Below, piece by piece: positions 1 to 10,736 of a stretch of DNA of 64,000 bases. Source of the DNA: Diabrotica undecimpunctata (lineage: Eukaryota > Arthropoda > Insecta > Coleoptera > Chrysomelidae); assembly GCF_040954645.1 (NCBI RefSeq), contig NC_092806.1, forward strand, positions 112,947,231 to 113,011,230. The letters are read 5' to 3'. Made by a program: the position numbers and the translations under genes. The notes under the pieces were generated by a model. That model saw nothing but the letters and a program-made list of their open reading frames with translations, made no database searches and was not told where the DNA came from. Position 1 is the stretch's first letter. Each line of letters starts with the position of its first letter.

Positions 1-30
1 AAATGTTATTTCTAGATTGCGTCTATCTAG

Positions 31-830
31 ACTTGCGTCTAGATTTCGGAACACCAGAAATATTGATGAACGACAAAGAATAGGTTGTCCTAGAAGAACC
101 ATGGCTCGAGATGGCCGATATATTACATTAACTGCGTGAAGCGGGTCTTTTTTACTGCACGAATACTGTTACAGCGCCCTTAAGATGCCAGTGCTATCCT
201 TGTTTCCACTTAAACTATTCGATGTTTAAAAACATTTAATTTGGTATTTAGGCGTCTTTTGAGATGTAACCATTGACTATACGATATCGGCGTCAAAGAT
301 TAGATTGTGCTAGACATTAAATTGGAGAGATGGATGACATTTACTATTGTTCACAGACGATTCCAGATTTTGCCGATTTTCAGATAGCGGTCGAGCATGT
401 GTATGGACAAGACCAATAGTATCAAGAAATCAAAGACCGTGTCAGGTGGTCCATCCATTTGTAGGTGGTGGTGTTATGATTTGGGCTGAAATCTGTTTTG
501 GTTGAAAAATAAATTTTTACCTTTACCAGAGCGCTATGAACCGTGAGATGTACAGACGGGACATTATTAAGCGTATTAGATTTTTTCGACGGTAATGCTT
601 GACCATAGATCTTCAGTTGTCGGGAAAGTAGAGATTTACATAGACGTTTTCATTTGGTATTACCCTCGTACTCTCTAAACCTCAATCTCATTGAACATGC
701 TTGGGACATGCTACAAAGAAAGCTTATAGATCACGTAACTCTTCCGCAGATCCTTCAGCAACTTCGAGAATTCAATAGACAGTATGCCAAGTAGAAGTCA
801 AGCAATAATTGATGCCAATAGTGAAAATAC
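31..830 (+). pseudogene. Tc1-like transposase remnant
   Basis: Degenerate DD34E-type (Tc1/mariner superfamily) transposase. Near 70-138 a reading frame gives a helix-turn-helix/GRPR-like stretch (RIGCPRRTMARDGRYITLTA). Around 355-495 translation gives DSRFCRF followed by GRACVWTRP and VGGGVMIWAEI, the part of the catalytic domain that carries the first Asp. Near 675-770 it gives LNLIEHAWDMLQRKL, the typical C-terminal block with the catalytic Glu. The frame changes several times and stops interrupt it, so it cannot be active. Family blocks and their order are seen directly; superfamily assignment is from motif knowledge. Confidence 0.8.
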
Positions 831-1230
831 GACGTACCTGTCACAATATTTATTAACCCAGACGTAACCTACGTACAATCATTTGTACACCATAAACATG
901 TTTTGACTTATACATATGTGCGCATTCTTTCTCTTAGTGACAATATAGATACTTGAAATAAGTCTTATACAACCACAAGTAGCAGTTTTGAATTGCTTGC
1001 TTTGTGATATCTGATGATAATTTTGTGATAAAGTTTAAAGTTTTGTAATTGGTATGTCTAAATTTGAAACACTATGTGCCAAATAATTAAATTTTTTATA
1101 TTTATGCAGAAAAATAATTAATTTTTGTATTTACCGGTAAAAACTACATATTTATTTCGATTTAGATATAGAAATTGCTGTACAAAATATTGTAATCCAG
1201 AAAAATACCATACCATTAATTTTTCGGGGT
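831..1230. other. AT-rich stretch, no gene seen
   Basis: Low-complexity AT-rich DNA with no coding signal or repeat structure that I can support. It could include the right end of the Tc1-like element. Confidence 0.5.
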
Positions 1231-1735
1231 TTTTCACTAGAGGATGCGCTTAGTATGTTAGAGGATCATAAAAATTTAGTAGCGATTGTAGACTACTACA
1301 TAGTTCTAACGTATGTAGACTTTGGTGATTGTGATATACTTGGCGATGTATAATTTACCTGGCTCACAATTACAAGCTCCTGCTGAAATAAATGTGCAAA
1401 ATAATGACAATGACATATTGTAAATAAATTCTCAAAATATAATTCCATTATCAAAGTTGAGGAGTATAAGGCAAATCTTTTCTGGGAACTTTAATATTGA
1501 GTGGTAATGTCAACATTTCTCGCAGGGGAATGTTTTGGCAACGTGAAAGTGATGGTAAAAATCAACTTATGTCAGATGCCCTTACTTAGTTATAAGTTGA
1601 ACCAGTTATCATTTAGAAGACGCATTGCAATATCTTTGTTACAAAATTGTCATCCATCGACCAATGAAAATAGCGATATTCGCTATGACCGACGAGACCA
1701 TTTGGTGATTCTACGGGAAAAACCAAGTTAATATG
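1231..1735 (+). pseudogene. piggyBac-like transposase remnant, internally deleted
   Basis: Two pieces of a piggyBac-type transposase lie close together. The first (about 1235-1500) reads as an N-terminal acidic region, with LPGSQLQAPAEINVQNNDND near 1358-1418. The second (about 1507-1731) reads SFRRRIAISLLQ followed by DIRYDRRDHLVI, which resembles the region just before the C-terminal cysteine-rich domain of piggyBac transposases. The central DDD catalytic domain is missing and frames differ, so this is an internally deleted pseudogene. No TTAA-flanked ends were identified. The assignment rests on short motif resemblance. Confidence 0.55.
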
Positions 1736-1766
1736 GTTTGTGATGGCGATATAATTGAAACAAAAA

Positions 1767-1809
1767 TAAGGTATTAATACTGGAACATAGTTCCAGTATT
1801 AATACCTTA
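1767..1809. repeat. Perfect hairpin, 20-bp arms, 3-nt loop
   Basis: Positions 1767-1786 are the exact reverse complement of 1790-1809, leaving the loop ATA (1787-1789). It sits just downstream of the piggyBac remnant. It is too long and exact for chance but too short to classify. Confidence 0.9.
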
Positions 1810-2709
1810 AAACTGTTTGTTTTTCAGCATCTTCTTCTTCTTTGAGTACCGTGCCCATATTTAGGCGTTGGTCTCCATGAAAATTTGCCGATATTTTTCT
1901 CGATTTTGGGAATCATTTAATGTATGGATAAAGCATACATACAGCAATAATTTATACATGTAATATAATACTCAGGTATATAATAATATTTGTAGTAAAA
2001 GCAAATAGTGGTTATGCCGTTCTCAGCATGACCGTATTTTATTTCGAACGAGCTGACGTTGTGTAAATATCCTTGTTGTCGAAGCTGCGTGCAAAAATAT
2101 TTATATAAAATAAAATTACGTCGGATAAGGCAAGGGGAAAATTGGTGTATGGTTATTTCGGGGGATGCGGTTGCCGTGGCAACGGCAGAGCGAGGGTGCG
2201 GAGTTTTGGCGTTCAAAGGAATGCGGGGGATTACAAAAATGGAAACAGATTAAGGAAAATGGTGGATGGCTGCTGCTGCTACAATAGAAAGATGTGCGAA
2301 TATGGCAAGTGAGATAATTCCGAGAAAAGAAATTACCGAGTCCCCGGTTGGCCCTACCTGATTTGTCAGCGCTACTTCCAAACAGAGACAAAGAACTGGA
2401 ATCCAAATAAAATACAGATGGAGATCTTATATTTTTAACAAAGGGAACTAGTTTTTATAAAAGTTTTCCGACACTACATAAAAATAAATAGCATGTAGAA
2501 TATAATAGAAGTAAAATTGTGCATTTTGCAGGAGAACAGTTTTGTATTAGTCATTGATAGAACGAAAAAAGTCAAAATTGGAGTTTTCAAAAAGTTTTCT
2601 ATTGACTGACTAAATTCCTTCCTAAAAATAATTACACACTTAAAAGTATCGTAAATTCAACAAGTTAATGTTTTTTACTTATATTATCAATTAAATTCTT
2701 ATACAGATT
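1810..2709. other. No gene recognised; GC-richer patch 2130-2370
   Basis: Short ORFs on both strands (2059-2253, 1917-2216, 2116-2406) overlap one another and show no family motif. The patch 2130-2370 is visibly richer in G and C than its surroundings. I see no splice-bounded exon in it. Confidence 0.4.
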
Positions 2710-2747
2710 TTAAGTATGTTGTTCTGCTCTTAAGTATGTTGTTCTGC
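2710..2747. repeat. Two-copy tandem repeat, 20-bp period
   Basis: The 18-mer TTAAGTATGTTGTTCTGC occurs at 2710-2727 and again at 2730-2747. Confidence 0.9.
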
Positions 2748-2786
2748 CTCATTTCTTTTATCTAAAATCCAAAAAAGATTTGAATT

Positions 2787-2815
2787 ATACATATACATAT
2801 ACATATACTTATACA
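2787..2815. repeat. Microsatellite (ACATAT)n
   Basis: About four repeats of a six-base ACATAT-type unit, slightly degenerate at the right end. Confidence 0.85.
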
Positions 2816-2817
2816 AA

Positions 2818-3468
2818 TTGACGTTGCAATTTCCACTTCGGAAATCGTTTTCAAAATACAAAACACTAGCGGACCAACTCGACATCGAGTTTTTTAAATG
2901 AAATTTTTATTTTGCGAGAAAAATTAAGAGATCAATACAAACAATATAAGCAAGAATATACATAACATTCATCAATAATAATGCAAGTAAAAAGTGTATT
3001 AAATATCACGAAATATTTCGTCATAAACAATGTTTTTTGTTACAATGTTATCATTTAGCAGTTAATTTTGCATGCTGATCACGAATCCGGTATCAGATTT
3101 GCTCTATCTTGACGTTTTATGCGCGTTTCTGGTCACTTCCGGTGTCGGATCGCAACCGGAAGTACATATTTAGATTCGTCTCGACGAGACCTTTCGATCC
3201 ACATATACATTGTGGGGTCTAAAACTTAAAGTAAATTTTAACTTCCGGTCATCTCAAAACCGGAAGTGAATTTTTGTACCAAAAGTATATCTTGACAATC
3301 TTATACGTAATACTAATAATATTCCGAAAAAATATTTTATTTATCTAATATGGTTTTTGAGTAAAGTGGTGGACAAGAAAAGGGCTTAGCGTTTTAGTAT
3401 ATAAGATTAATGATAATTATTATTTTGTATTTTAAAAATTATTTGTGAAGTGGAAATTGAAACGTCAA
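2818..3468. mobile_element. Repeat bounded by inverted Penelope-type terminal sequences
   Basis: The left end (2818-2870) and the reverse complement of the right end (about 3415-3468) match over roughly 45 bp, sharing CAATTTCCACTTC and AAAATACAAAA. Read outward, each ends in GTGGAAATTG(A/C)AACGTC, a sequence I associate with the terminal repeats of insect Penelope-like elements. The interior holds two pairs of facing ACTTCCGG/CCGGAAGT motifs (3135-3163 and 3241-3267). There is no coding region. It may be a non-autonomous element or two element ends in opposite orientation. Confidence 0.5.
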
Positions 3469-4539
3469 CAAACTTAAATTAAATTTAAATTGTGGCTTAT
3501 TTCAAAGAAAAATAGTAACTGCATTAAGGTGCCACAAGAAAATAGCTTCAGAACAACATAATCTTCCTGTCAACGTTATAATGATTTTTTGCTTAACTGC
3601 TGCTGCTGCTGTGAATAATTGACTGGATGATGTAGAGTAAAATCAGGCTCGTAAAAAACGTGTTGATGAGACTGTTCCTTATCCTGTGTTGCATTTTTAA
3701 TTTTTTTCGTTGATTTTATAAGCAAATGTGAGTATTTTTACCTTCCATTGCGTCACACAAATGCTGTCTTATATTAATATATATGATTAATATATTTGAA
3801 CTTTATATCTCAATCATATTAAACAATTGTTTTTGTCATCATTTTTTCTTGCTTTAAGTTCGATAAAATCAATGATATCAATAATATTAACCCTTATGGT
3901 CATATTACAAATTCCTTCAGGCATTTTATAGATAGGTAGTATAATTGTTGGACAGGTATCTAGTTAACGTTCCGAACAAAGATTAAGGCTGGTTTGGTGG
4001 AACTAAACAACACAACAAACGAGAACGCCCTTGGGCTAACTCTAAATGACTAAAACCTAGCTACCTCACTGGACATTTCAAGATTCTAAGTGTTGCAATA
4101 AGTAATACTAAAGATACCTAACACTACCTAGAGTAATTGCGGGGTGGACAGTGTAGTTGTGCGGTTAACATAGCCGGTTCCAGTTCAGGTTAAAATGGGA
4201 AGCCGGAACCAAATTGTTAATATAAACTGCTACGGCAAAAAATATAGACAAAAGAAAAAAATCTAAAACCTAGATAGTTACTAGATTAAACACTAAATCA
4301 CTCAATATAAGGGACAAAGAAATAACCGAAGTGCTGAAAAAGAAAAAAAAAAAAAAACAAAAAGAACGGAAATGGAGAATTAAATCGGATCTACAATGGG
4401 GTAGCAAAAGAAAAGAGGTAAAGAAGATATAGCTTTACTATAATAACAAAGATACCAAAATCAAATCAAAGAATGTCAATATGTATTAAAAAAAATTGTA
4501 ACAACAAAGATAAGAATGGATATGGAAGACCAAAACATC
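3469..4539. other. No gene recognised; possible degraded LINE 5' part
   Basis: AT-rich DNA with poly-A-like runs around 4341-4361. The stretch 3980-4250 is less AT-rich and may belong to the LINE fragment that follows, but I find no motif to prove it. Confidence 0.35.
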
Positions 4540-5178
4540 TTTGAATTATAAGGCCCATATAATAACAAGCCTCAAACAACAAGAGAATCATTTTATGACA
4601 AATTACAACAAGCAGTAGACGAAGTTAGAGGGAAGATGACAACACTTGGGGATTATTCAACTCAGAAAGATAAAGGTAGCGATCACAACCTGGTATTATA
4701 AAAAATAAGAAGCAACATTAAATACATCGCACCCAGGAGAGTGACACCAACGCAAATAAAAATAAAAGTCAAAGAACTAAATACAAAATCCACGTAATAC
4801 ATATGCAGAACAAGAATATAAGAGAAGAACGCCGAGAATAAAATATTAAAAAACGATAACATCGAGAATACCTGGAATAAAGTCAATAATAACATAACTT
4901 ATGCAGCAACAGAAGCACCTGATGCGAGGAAAGTAACGAACACTAACATATCAAAACAGAAAACCCCATGGTTTAGAGAGAAGTTGAAGACAAAATGTGA
5001 AGAAAAGAAGAAAGTCTTTTTACAATACAGAACGCAAAAAATACAACAGGCATACATTCATTATAAACGAATCCGAAATGAAACGAAAACTTTAGTCAGA
5101 CAAATAAAAAGGAAACACTGGAGGAGCTTCTCAAAACAGATGAAACACGATTTCTACGGAACACAAAGAGATATATGA
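4540..5178 (+). pseudogene. Non-LTR retrotransposon ORF2 fragment (endonuclease end and linker)
   Basis: Around 4560-4690 translation gives ESFYDKLQQAVDEV and then GSDHNLV, which resemble the APE-type endonuclease of RTE-like non-LTR elements (the SDH block is a catalytic motif). The frame then runs through 4940-5178 with KTPWFREKLK and IHYKRIRNETKTLVRQIKR, the basic linker that lies between endonuclease and reverse transcriptase, ending in YGTQRDI. Frameshifts separate the pieces, and the RT itself is absent because a foldback element follows. Confidence 0.7.
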
Positions 5179-5229
5179 GGAACAATTAAAAGAGTTATGT
5201 TAATGTTAATGAGATTTTCTTTGTCGTTA

Positions 5230-5450
5230 CTTTTTTTATATAGACATGACTGTCTGTTTTTCAATGTGCCTCCAATAAGTTGCCATTCCATCGTTTTCGT
5301 GGTCGTCCTACTGGTCGTTTTCCTATTATAAAACCGTCTCTTGCCGTCTTTACTACGTAGATCAGTGGGACGACCACGAAAGCGATGAAACGACAACTTA
5401 CTGGAGGTACATTGAAAAACATACAGAGTTATGTCTACACAAAAAGAAGA
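5230..5450. mobile_element. Short foldback/MITE-like element
   Basis: Positions 5241-5317 and the reverse complement of 5360-5437 align over about 78 bp with a minority of mismatches, leaving about 42 bp between them. Shared blocks include TTTTTCAATGT, CCTCCA and TTTCGTGGTCGTCC. Weaker similarity continues outward to about 5230 and 5450. The whole unit can fold into one hairpin. No coding capacity. Confidence 0.75.
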
Positions 5451-5539
5451 ATAAGAAAAAGATGAAGATGCCTATAGACATTATATCAGCTAAATAAGAT
5501 TTAAAATTCACACTAAATATTATAATAATTTAGTGGAAG

Positions 5540-5990
5540 TTAACACAAAATGAAGTCACTTGAATTACAAGAAGTGCCCTCACTTTACTGATGGATCAAA
5601 AACCTATGGGAAGAATATGTGTTACTGGTCCTAATACCAAACTATTAATAGCTTTCGGAAATATTCCTACACTATTTTAAGCAGAACTGGTAGCAATACT
5701 TGACATTCAGGCTGCACCGCAAAGTTCATTTGAACAGCAACAATTTGGAACAGCAAAAAAGTCCCTTTAGCAATTAGCTAAATACAACAAGGTAACTAAG
5801 AAGGTATTGCTGGTAAAGTGACTAATGAGTTTTCCATAAGGAGGGGCTAATACTCCGTTTATCTGTTAATGATTTTGCGGTATACCAGAAAGCTCTATGA
5901 TTGAAGAATAAAAAAAATTAGAAAAGCAAGTTAGTGGAACTTGCTGAAAAATATTCCAGGCCAAAGGCAAACAAAAAGGTTATAACAACA
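5540..5990 (+). pseudogene. LINE RNase H and C-terminal remnant
   Basis: Translation near 5575-5600 gives HFTDGSKT, the first catalytic block of a retroelement RNase H. LLIAFGN and AELVAI follow in shifted frames. Near 5850-5890 the text resembles the TPFI...FCGIP tail common after RNase H in Jockey/R1-group LINEs, and near 5950 it gives IPGQRQTKRL. Frameshifts and stops throughout. The clade assignment (Jockey/R1 group) is an inference from these short blocks. Confidence 0.6.
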
Positions 5991-8094
5991 TTCTTCTTTT
6001 TACGGTAAGGTAAAAAGTTTACTTTTTTTATCTCTACAGAGTCTGCTAAAATGCTGAGATCATGACCTACTATGGGGCAATTGTTTGCAAGCGACATAAA
6101 TACCTACAAAAGATCTTTTTAGTACGTGAGCAAATAACAAAGGTATCTCCGTATAAGATAAAAAGCTTTCTAAAAAGTTTTTTGAACTGAACATAGATGT
6201 AGAATGTACACAAAAGATTTTTCAGGTTGTGGTATGGAAAGGCCTACGAGTGCCTTATTTTACTTAACACTAAAATACTAATAGTTTTGATAAACTTCAA
6301 AAAAACTTGAAGAAATTGCTTCGTGGAATGGACCGTGCTGGTGAAGAACTTTTCTTGATGTGCAGAATAACGAGACTTTGATTTCGTCGAATGAATAGTC
6401 TACAAGTGTGCCTGACGGATTCAGACAGACTCTCTTGAATTGAAAAATGTAAAATAACGAGTCTGATTTTCGAGCATATACTGTAGAACTTCTGCTTGAC
6501 AAGATTTAAAAACAGAATATTATGAAGTGAAAATCGGTTGCTAATTACAATTGCTCTTGGCAACGTAGAAAAGAGTTTGTAACGCAATTTTGCAACGTGT
6601 TGAAATTTGCACCTTCCCCCCGCCTTGAAAATTAATTGATATATAAATTGCAATGTGCTAAGAAATTGTTTATTTAGACAGCTTTAGAAATAAAATGTAT
6701 ATGCAATATTTGACTGTTTGATTATTGAATATAAGCAAAAGTTTGTTTGTATTGTTTGTTGTGTTTGTAAGAAATTCCTAGTGTGACAATTACGCTAAGC
6801 CCTTTTTTAAACAACAATAACCATAATGTGGAGCACCCTTCTTGGAGTTAAATTTCGTGTGAAGCTTTTATGGCCATCAAAATTTAGCAGAAATAAAATT
6901 TATTTCTTAGTTGGTTGTACCATTTTGGGTTTATCGCCCATTAAAATGGAGTAAATTTTTACGATCATGTTTTAAAAAAAGAAATAAACGGAAAGAATGG
7001 ATGGAAATTCTATAGTTTTTCTACAATTTATACTTTTATCATATAATACTATTATATGCATACATATATTTATGGATTTTGAAATCTATTAGACAATTAA
7101 ATAAAATTTCTATTTTTAATGAATTTCAATATAACAATCAGAAAAAAAATTATTGAGTTTTATTATTAATATATCAGCATAGTTTAGTGAATCACAGACG
7201 CCAAATTATTAATCAGATTTTTATTATACGTTCTGGTTCTTATTTGAATTCAGAAATACCTTTGTCTTTGGCTAGTGTTCAATAATAAACAGGAAATATT
7301 TAAAATTCAAATTTGTTCAGTACAATAAATATAATGTTAAAATATCTTGGAATATTATTACATATCTAAAGAACTCAATAAGACATTATTAAGGTAATTA
7401 CATCCTGACAAATTGAACTGTGCAACCCAAATTAAAGTAACTTTTAAATCACAAACTATTTTATAGAAAATTTAATAAAAAAATTGATAATAAATACATT
7501 TATTTTATTGTTCCGTTTTAAAATTGTATGCCTTTGCAATGTTGTTCTCGACAACCCGTTAACTTTTAATTATTTCAATTCTACAATCTCTCTGATGTTC
7601 TTTTGTCAAAATCTCTATCTGAAATGCCTTTTTTTGTTCTGTTTACACGGAATCTAGATCAAACGTCCTAACAATCCATCCTATCTTTTTGGCTGCCAAA
7701 AATCTCCTTGTCTGTGATTCTCCTGATAAATAATAACTTATTTGTACTTACAAATACTGCAAAACTTAATTACTGTAACTTCTTCCAATCAGCATTTAAA
7801 GACCAGAACTGTTACCAATTTTAAACTCTTACTCGCAAGAAATTACTTTCACACTGTTCAAAACTGCCGGCACTAGTTAATTCTCAGGATTGAATGTTTT
7901 TTTTAAATTCCATCGAGCATCCAAACCCTTCTTCCACACTCTCTGTTTAACCAATGATCTTTTGGTCTTTCAAAAATACCCAAACTTTCAGAGTTCTTAA
8001 GAAATCATTCAAATTATTCATTTTTGTTTGCAATTAACAGATCCAACAATGAAACCTGCATGATTAACTTTTTACGAAATTCCCCAGAGGTTTT
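5991..8094. other. Long stretch with no recognisable gene
   Basis: AT-rich DNA. Overlapping minus-strand ORFs at 6278-6502 and 6297-6653 show no motif I recognise, and the plus strand there is equally patchy, so I do not call a gene. A 15-bp string (AAAAGGGCTTAGCGT) at 3378-3392 recurs inverted at 6791-6805, hinting at a dispersed repeat end. Confidence 0.4.
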
Positions 8095-8131
8095 TGTTTC
8101 TTCATAGTTTTATTCAAACTATGAAGAAACA
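8095..8131. repeat. Perfect hairpin, 16-bp arms, 5-nt loop
   Basis: Positions 8095-8110 are the exact reverse complement of 8116-8131, with loop TATTC. No associated gene. Confidence 0.9.
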
Positions 8132-8548
8132 TATAAAAGGTTTTTTCTGCAAATTTTGGTAACGAAACAAATTTGTTTATTTGATATACTATCAAATATA
8201 TCATTAGATAATACTACATATCTAATCTTCTACATTTAACCATAAATGTAAAACAGACTTGATAACAGTATTACGTTACATGATATTGAATAATTAAGTT
8301 TTAATTAAGCTCTTTTTTAACCACAAGTGAATGTCAAAAAGTCATTCTGCTGTTCAGCAGAACACATTGAAAAAGATAGTACTTGAAGAAGGTAGCACTT
8401 GAAGAAGAAGAAGAAGAAGGATTCGCTGTAATCTAATTTTCTGAATAAAACGAGCGCCATTTTGAAAAGTTCGAATATAAATGCTCAGTAATCTAAGACC
8501 TTACTGGGTGAAACAAGAGCTTTTTAATGAAGTATCTCATATTTTTAA
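8132..8548. other. No gene; includes a short (GAA)n run
   Basis: AT-rich DNA between a hairpin and the left end of a DNA element. A (GAA)n microsatellite lies at about 8399-8419. Confidence 0.5.
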
Positions 8549-9174
8549 GGGTACACGTAAACTCATCACCAATTACCATAAATACCCTCGTACATAGTAC
8601 AAACTCATCACCGCCATAAAAGTAGGGTTTTCAAAATAGACCCTAAGAGATTGGTAAACTGATCACTGGCCTACCTGCACCCCGGATCAGGTATAGACCA
8701 TAAAATTCCAGCAAACGGTTAGTTATTGGTAATTTCACAGAATAATCCAAATCCAGATGTCTTAAATGCAACTGCAATTTATTGGTTTTTATTTGGGAAT
8801 TCCACAAAATTCTATTAATGCGGACAAAAAATGATGGTGATGGTTATCAATAATTTCAAATTTCAATTGCGAAAGACTTTAAAAAAATCGAATTGCCTTT
8901 TGTGGACTTGTGCGACGAAAAGGTGTAAGGCTAAATGTCATACATACAACTGGTGAGTAGAAATTCTATACCGCTTTGGTTTAGTTGTTTCGCACTGTTT
9001 TTCGCGAATCATCCTGATTAAACAGAAAAAAATCAGCGTAATTAAGTTCTTTAAGTTAACTGCATAAGATGTTTCTTGCAGGCAAGGCATAATATTACTT
9101 TGTTGCTGTAGATTACCTTTTCTGATATTACATTTTGAGATTTCTAATTAAATTGTTAGTCACATTGTTATATG

Positions 9175-9175
<1 letters not shown>

Positions 9176-9219
<44 letters not shown>
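9176..9219. repeat. (AT)n microsatellite
   Basis: Uninterrupted TA/AT dinucleotides for about 44 bp, directly abutting the MITE that starts at 9220. Confidence 0.95.
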
Positions 9220-9222
<3 letters not shown>

Positions 9223-9595
9223 GGTATCCAATTAAGTCGGCACCATATGTGAAACCTTTTTGTTTTTTGTTTTATGAATTTTGTTACATATAATAATTAT
9301 GTTACATAAAAAGTTTTGAATGATCTAAAACCTAGAATACAATGATCAGATATTGAATTTATTTTAGTTGTATACGCGGTTTATCAAAAAAAATGAATTG
9401 TGGATATTCTCAAGTCTTAATAAAATTCATGTTGTTTAACGAACCGCGTAAATGACTGAAGAATACTAATATCTGATTCTGAAATTAATTGAAATGATTG
9501 AAATTCTATATCATTCAGAACTAGAGAATAAATTTTTTTTCATCAAACTTAATATAAAAAAATTTCCATATGGTACCGACTTAATTGGACTCCTA
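9220..9595. mobile_element. Mariner-type MITE, nearly palindromic
   Basis: The left end reads CAGGGTATCCAATTAAGTCG and the reverse complement of the right end reads TAGGAGTCCAATTAAGTCGG. The inverted match continues inside (CAGATATT, TACGCGGTT), so most of the 376 bp folds on itself. It is flanked by TA-rich DNA. No coding sequence. CAGGG-type ends beside TA suggest Tc1/mariner, by inference. Confidence 0.75.
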
Positions 9596-9720
9596 ATATA
9601 AGTATATATACTGAAAAAGCGATAAACGCCTGTAGTCAACGCTGATCAGTTAGACTACAAAACACAGCTACATATTTGGGTGTGCAGCCGAAGATAGGAC
9701 AAAGAAGTACTCTTTTTAGT

Positions 9721-9760
9721 GTACCAAGCTTTCGCAAATCTTTATTTGCATCATCAGGGT
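9721..9760 (-). ncRNA. Hammerhead-like motif of a Penelope-type end
   Basis: On the minus strand CTGATGA (9757-9751) is followed by one T, a 6-bp stem GCAAAT/ATTTGC with loop AAAG, then GAAA (9733-9730) and GCTTGGT. This is the hammerhead core with a very short stem III and one extra U before stem II. The bases next to the core (ACC and GGT) could pair as stem I. The sequence 9600-9720 on the same strand probably belongs to the same element end. Activity is not established. Confidence 0.5.
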
Positions 9761-10736
9761 GCTACAATAAACAAAATTAGTACAAATTACAGAATAAAAA
9801 TTATTTTGTATCTTACACTAATTGAGGTTAGTTGTCATGATGTTTATAAAATGAAATGAACAACTCATTGACTCCTACAAATAATGGCAAAAACTAACCA
9901 AAAAATTTAAAAAAATTGCTTTTAAAAGCACTCTAATTGTGGGATCTTTGTACAAGTCATTAAAAAATAAAGTACAGGAAACTGTACTTAAGCATTTTGA
10001 TGCATTCTGTCACAATAAATGCATTGCTGATTACTTTAAATTTAAAAATTTCCGCCAATGATGCCATAAAATGTAAAGCTTTGCACGTGTAAAAAATTAA
10101 GTTTCCTTCGACTTCAATGCACTAATAGCACACTCAAGTTTTTAGCTTTTCCTATTTTTCAGATATTTTATATTTGCTAACTGTCCAAAATCGTCTATTA
10201 TTTTCAAGATAGTCAAATAGTGCCAAAACGGTAAGACATAGACCGAATGTATGCTTAACAAATTATCTCGAAAATTCAATGAGAAATATAAAAATGCAAT
10301 GAAAATCAAATAACGAAGGTGGGACTACTTCCGATATAAACAAAAATACCACACATTGACAAATATTTTCATTTTAAAGTTCACTATCGAAATCCTATGT
10401 AACTAAATTTTTAGATCTCAAAACCATTTAGAGTGGCAAATACGTATAATAGGCCACACCGTGACACATATTAATATCTCAGTTAAATTTTAAAGCTACT
10501 TGCTTAAAATAATTTCTAAATTTATTAAATTATCACATAAACGAGAAGTATAACAGGTAAGAGGCAATCTTTCGCATTAGAAACCAGGCAAAAATCCCGG
10601 TGATGAGTTTACCTATCTGCGGTGATGAGTTTACCAATCTCCAAAGGATGCCGGTGATCAGTTTACTATATCTCCGAGGGTCTAATAATTTTATGGGGGG
10701 CTATATAGTGATGAGTTCGTACACGTCCATTTTTAA

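Larger units (their letters stand above)
8549..10728. mobile_element. DNA element with inverted, iterated subterminal repeats and 8-bp flanks
   Basis: The left end starts GGGTACACGTAAACTCATCA and the reverse complement of the right end starts GGACGTGTACGAACTCATCA. Both ends carry several copies of a motif close to GGTAAACTCATCACCG (left near 8556, 8604 and 8652; right near 10598, 10618, 10650 and 10707 in inverted orientation). The same 8 bp, ATTTTTAA, sits at 8541-8548 and 10729-10736 and may be the target-site duplication, though it is low in complexity. No transposase is seen. A MITE and a Penelope-type end are nested inside. The superfamily is not assigned. Confidence 0.65.

Noticed and set aside
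6297..6653. 118-codon minus-strand ORF as a gene
   Set aside because: Overlaps another ORF on the same strand, no motif, no splice or promoter context. Length alone is not convincing in this background.
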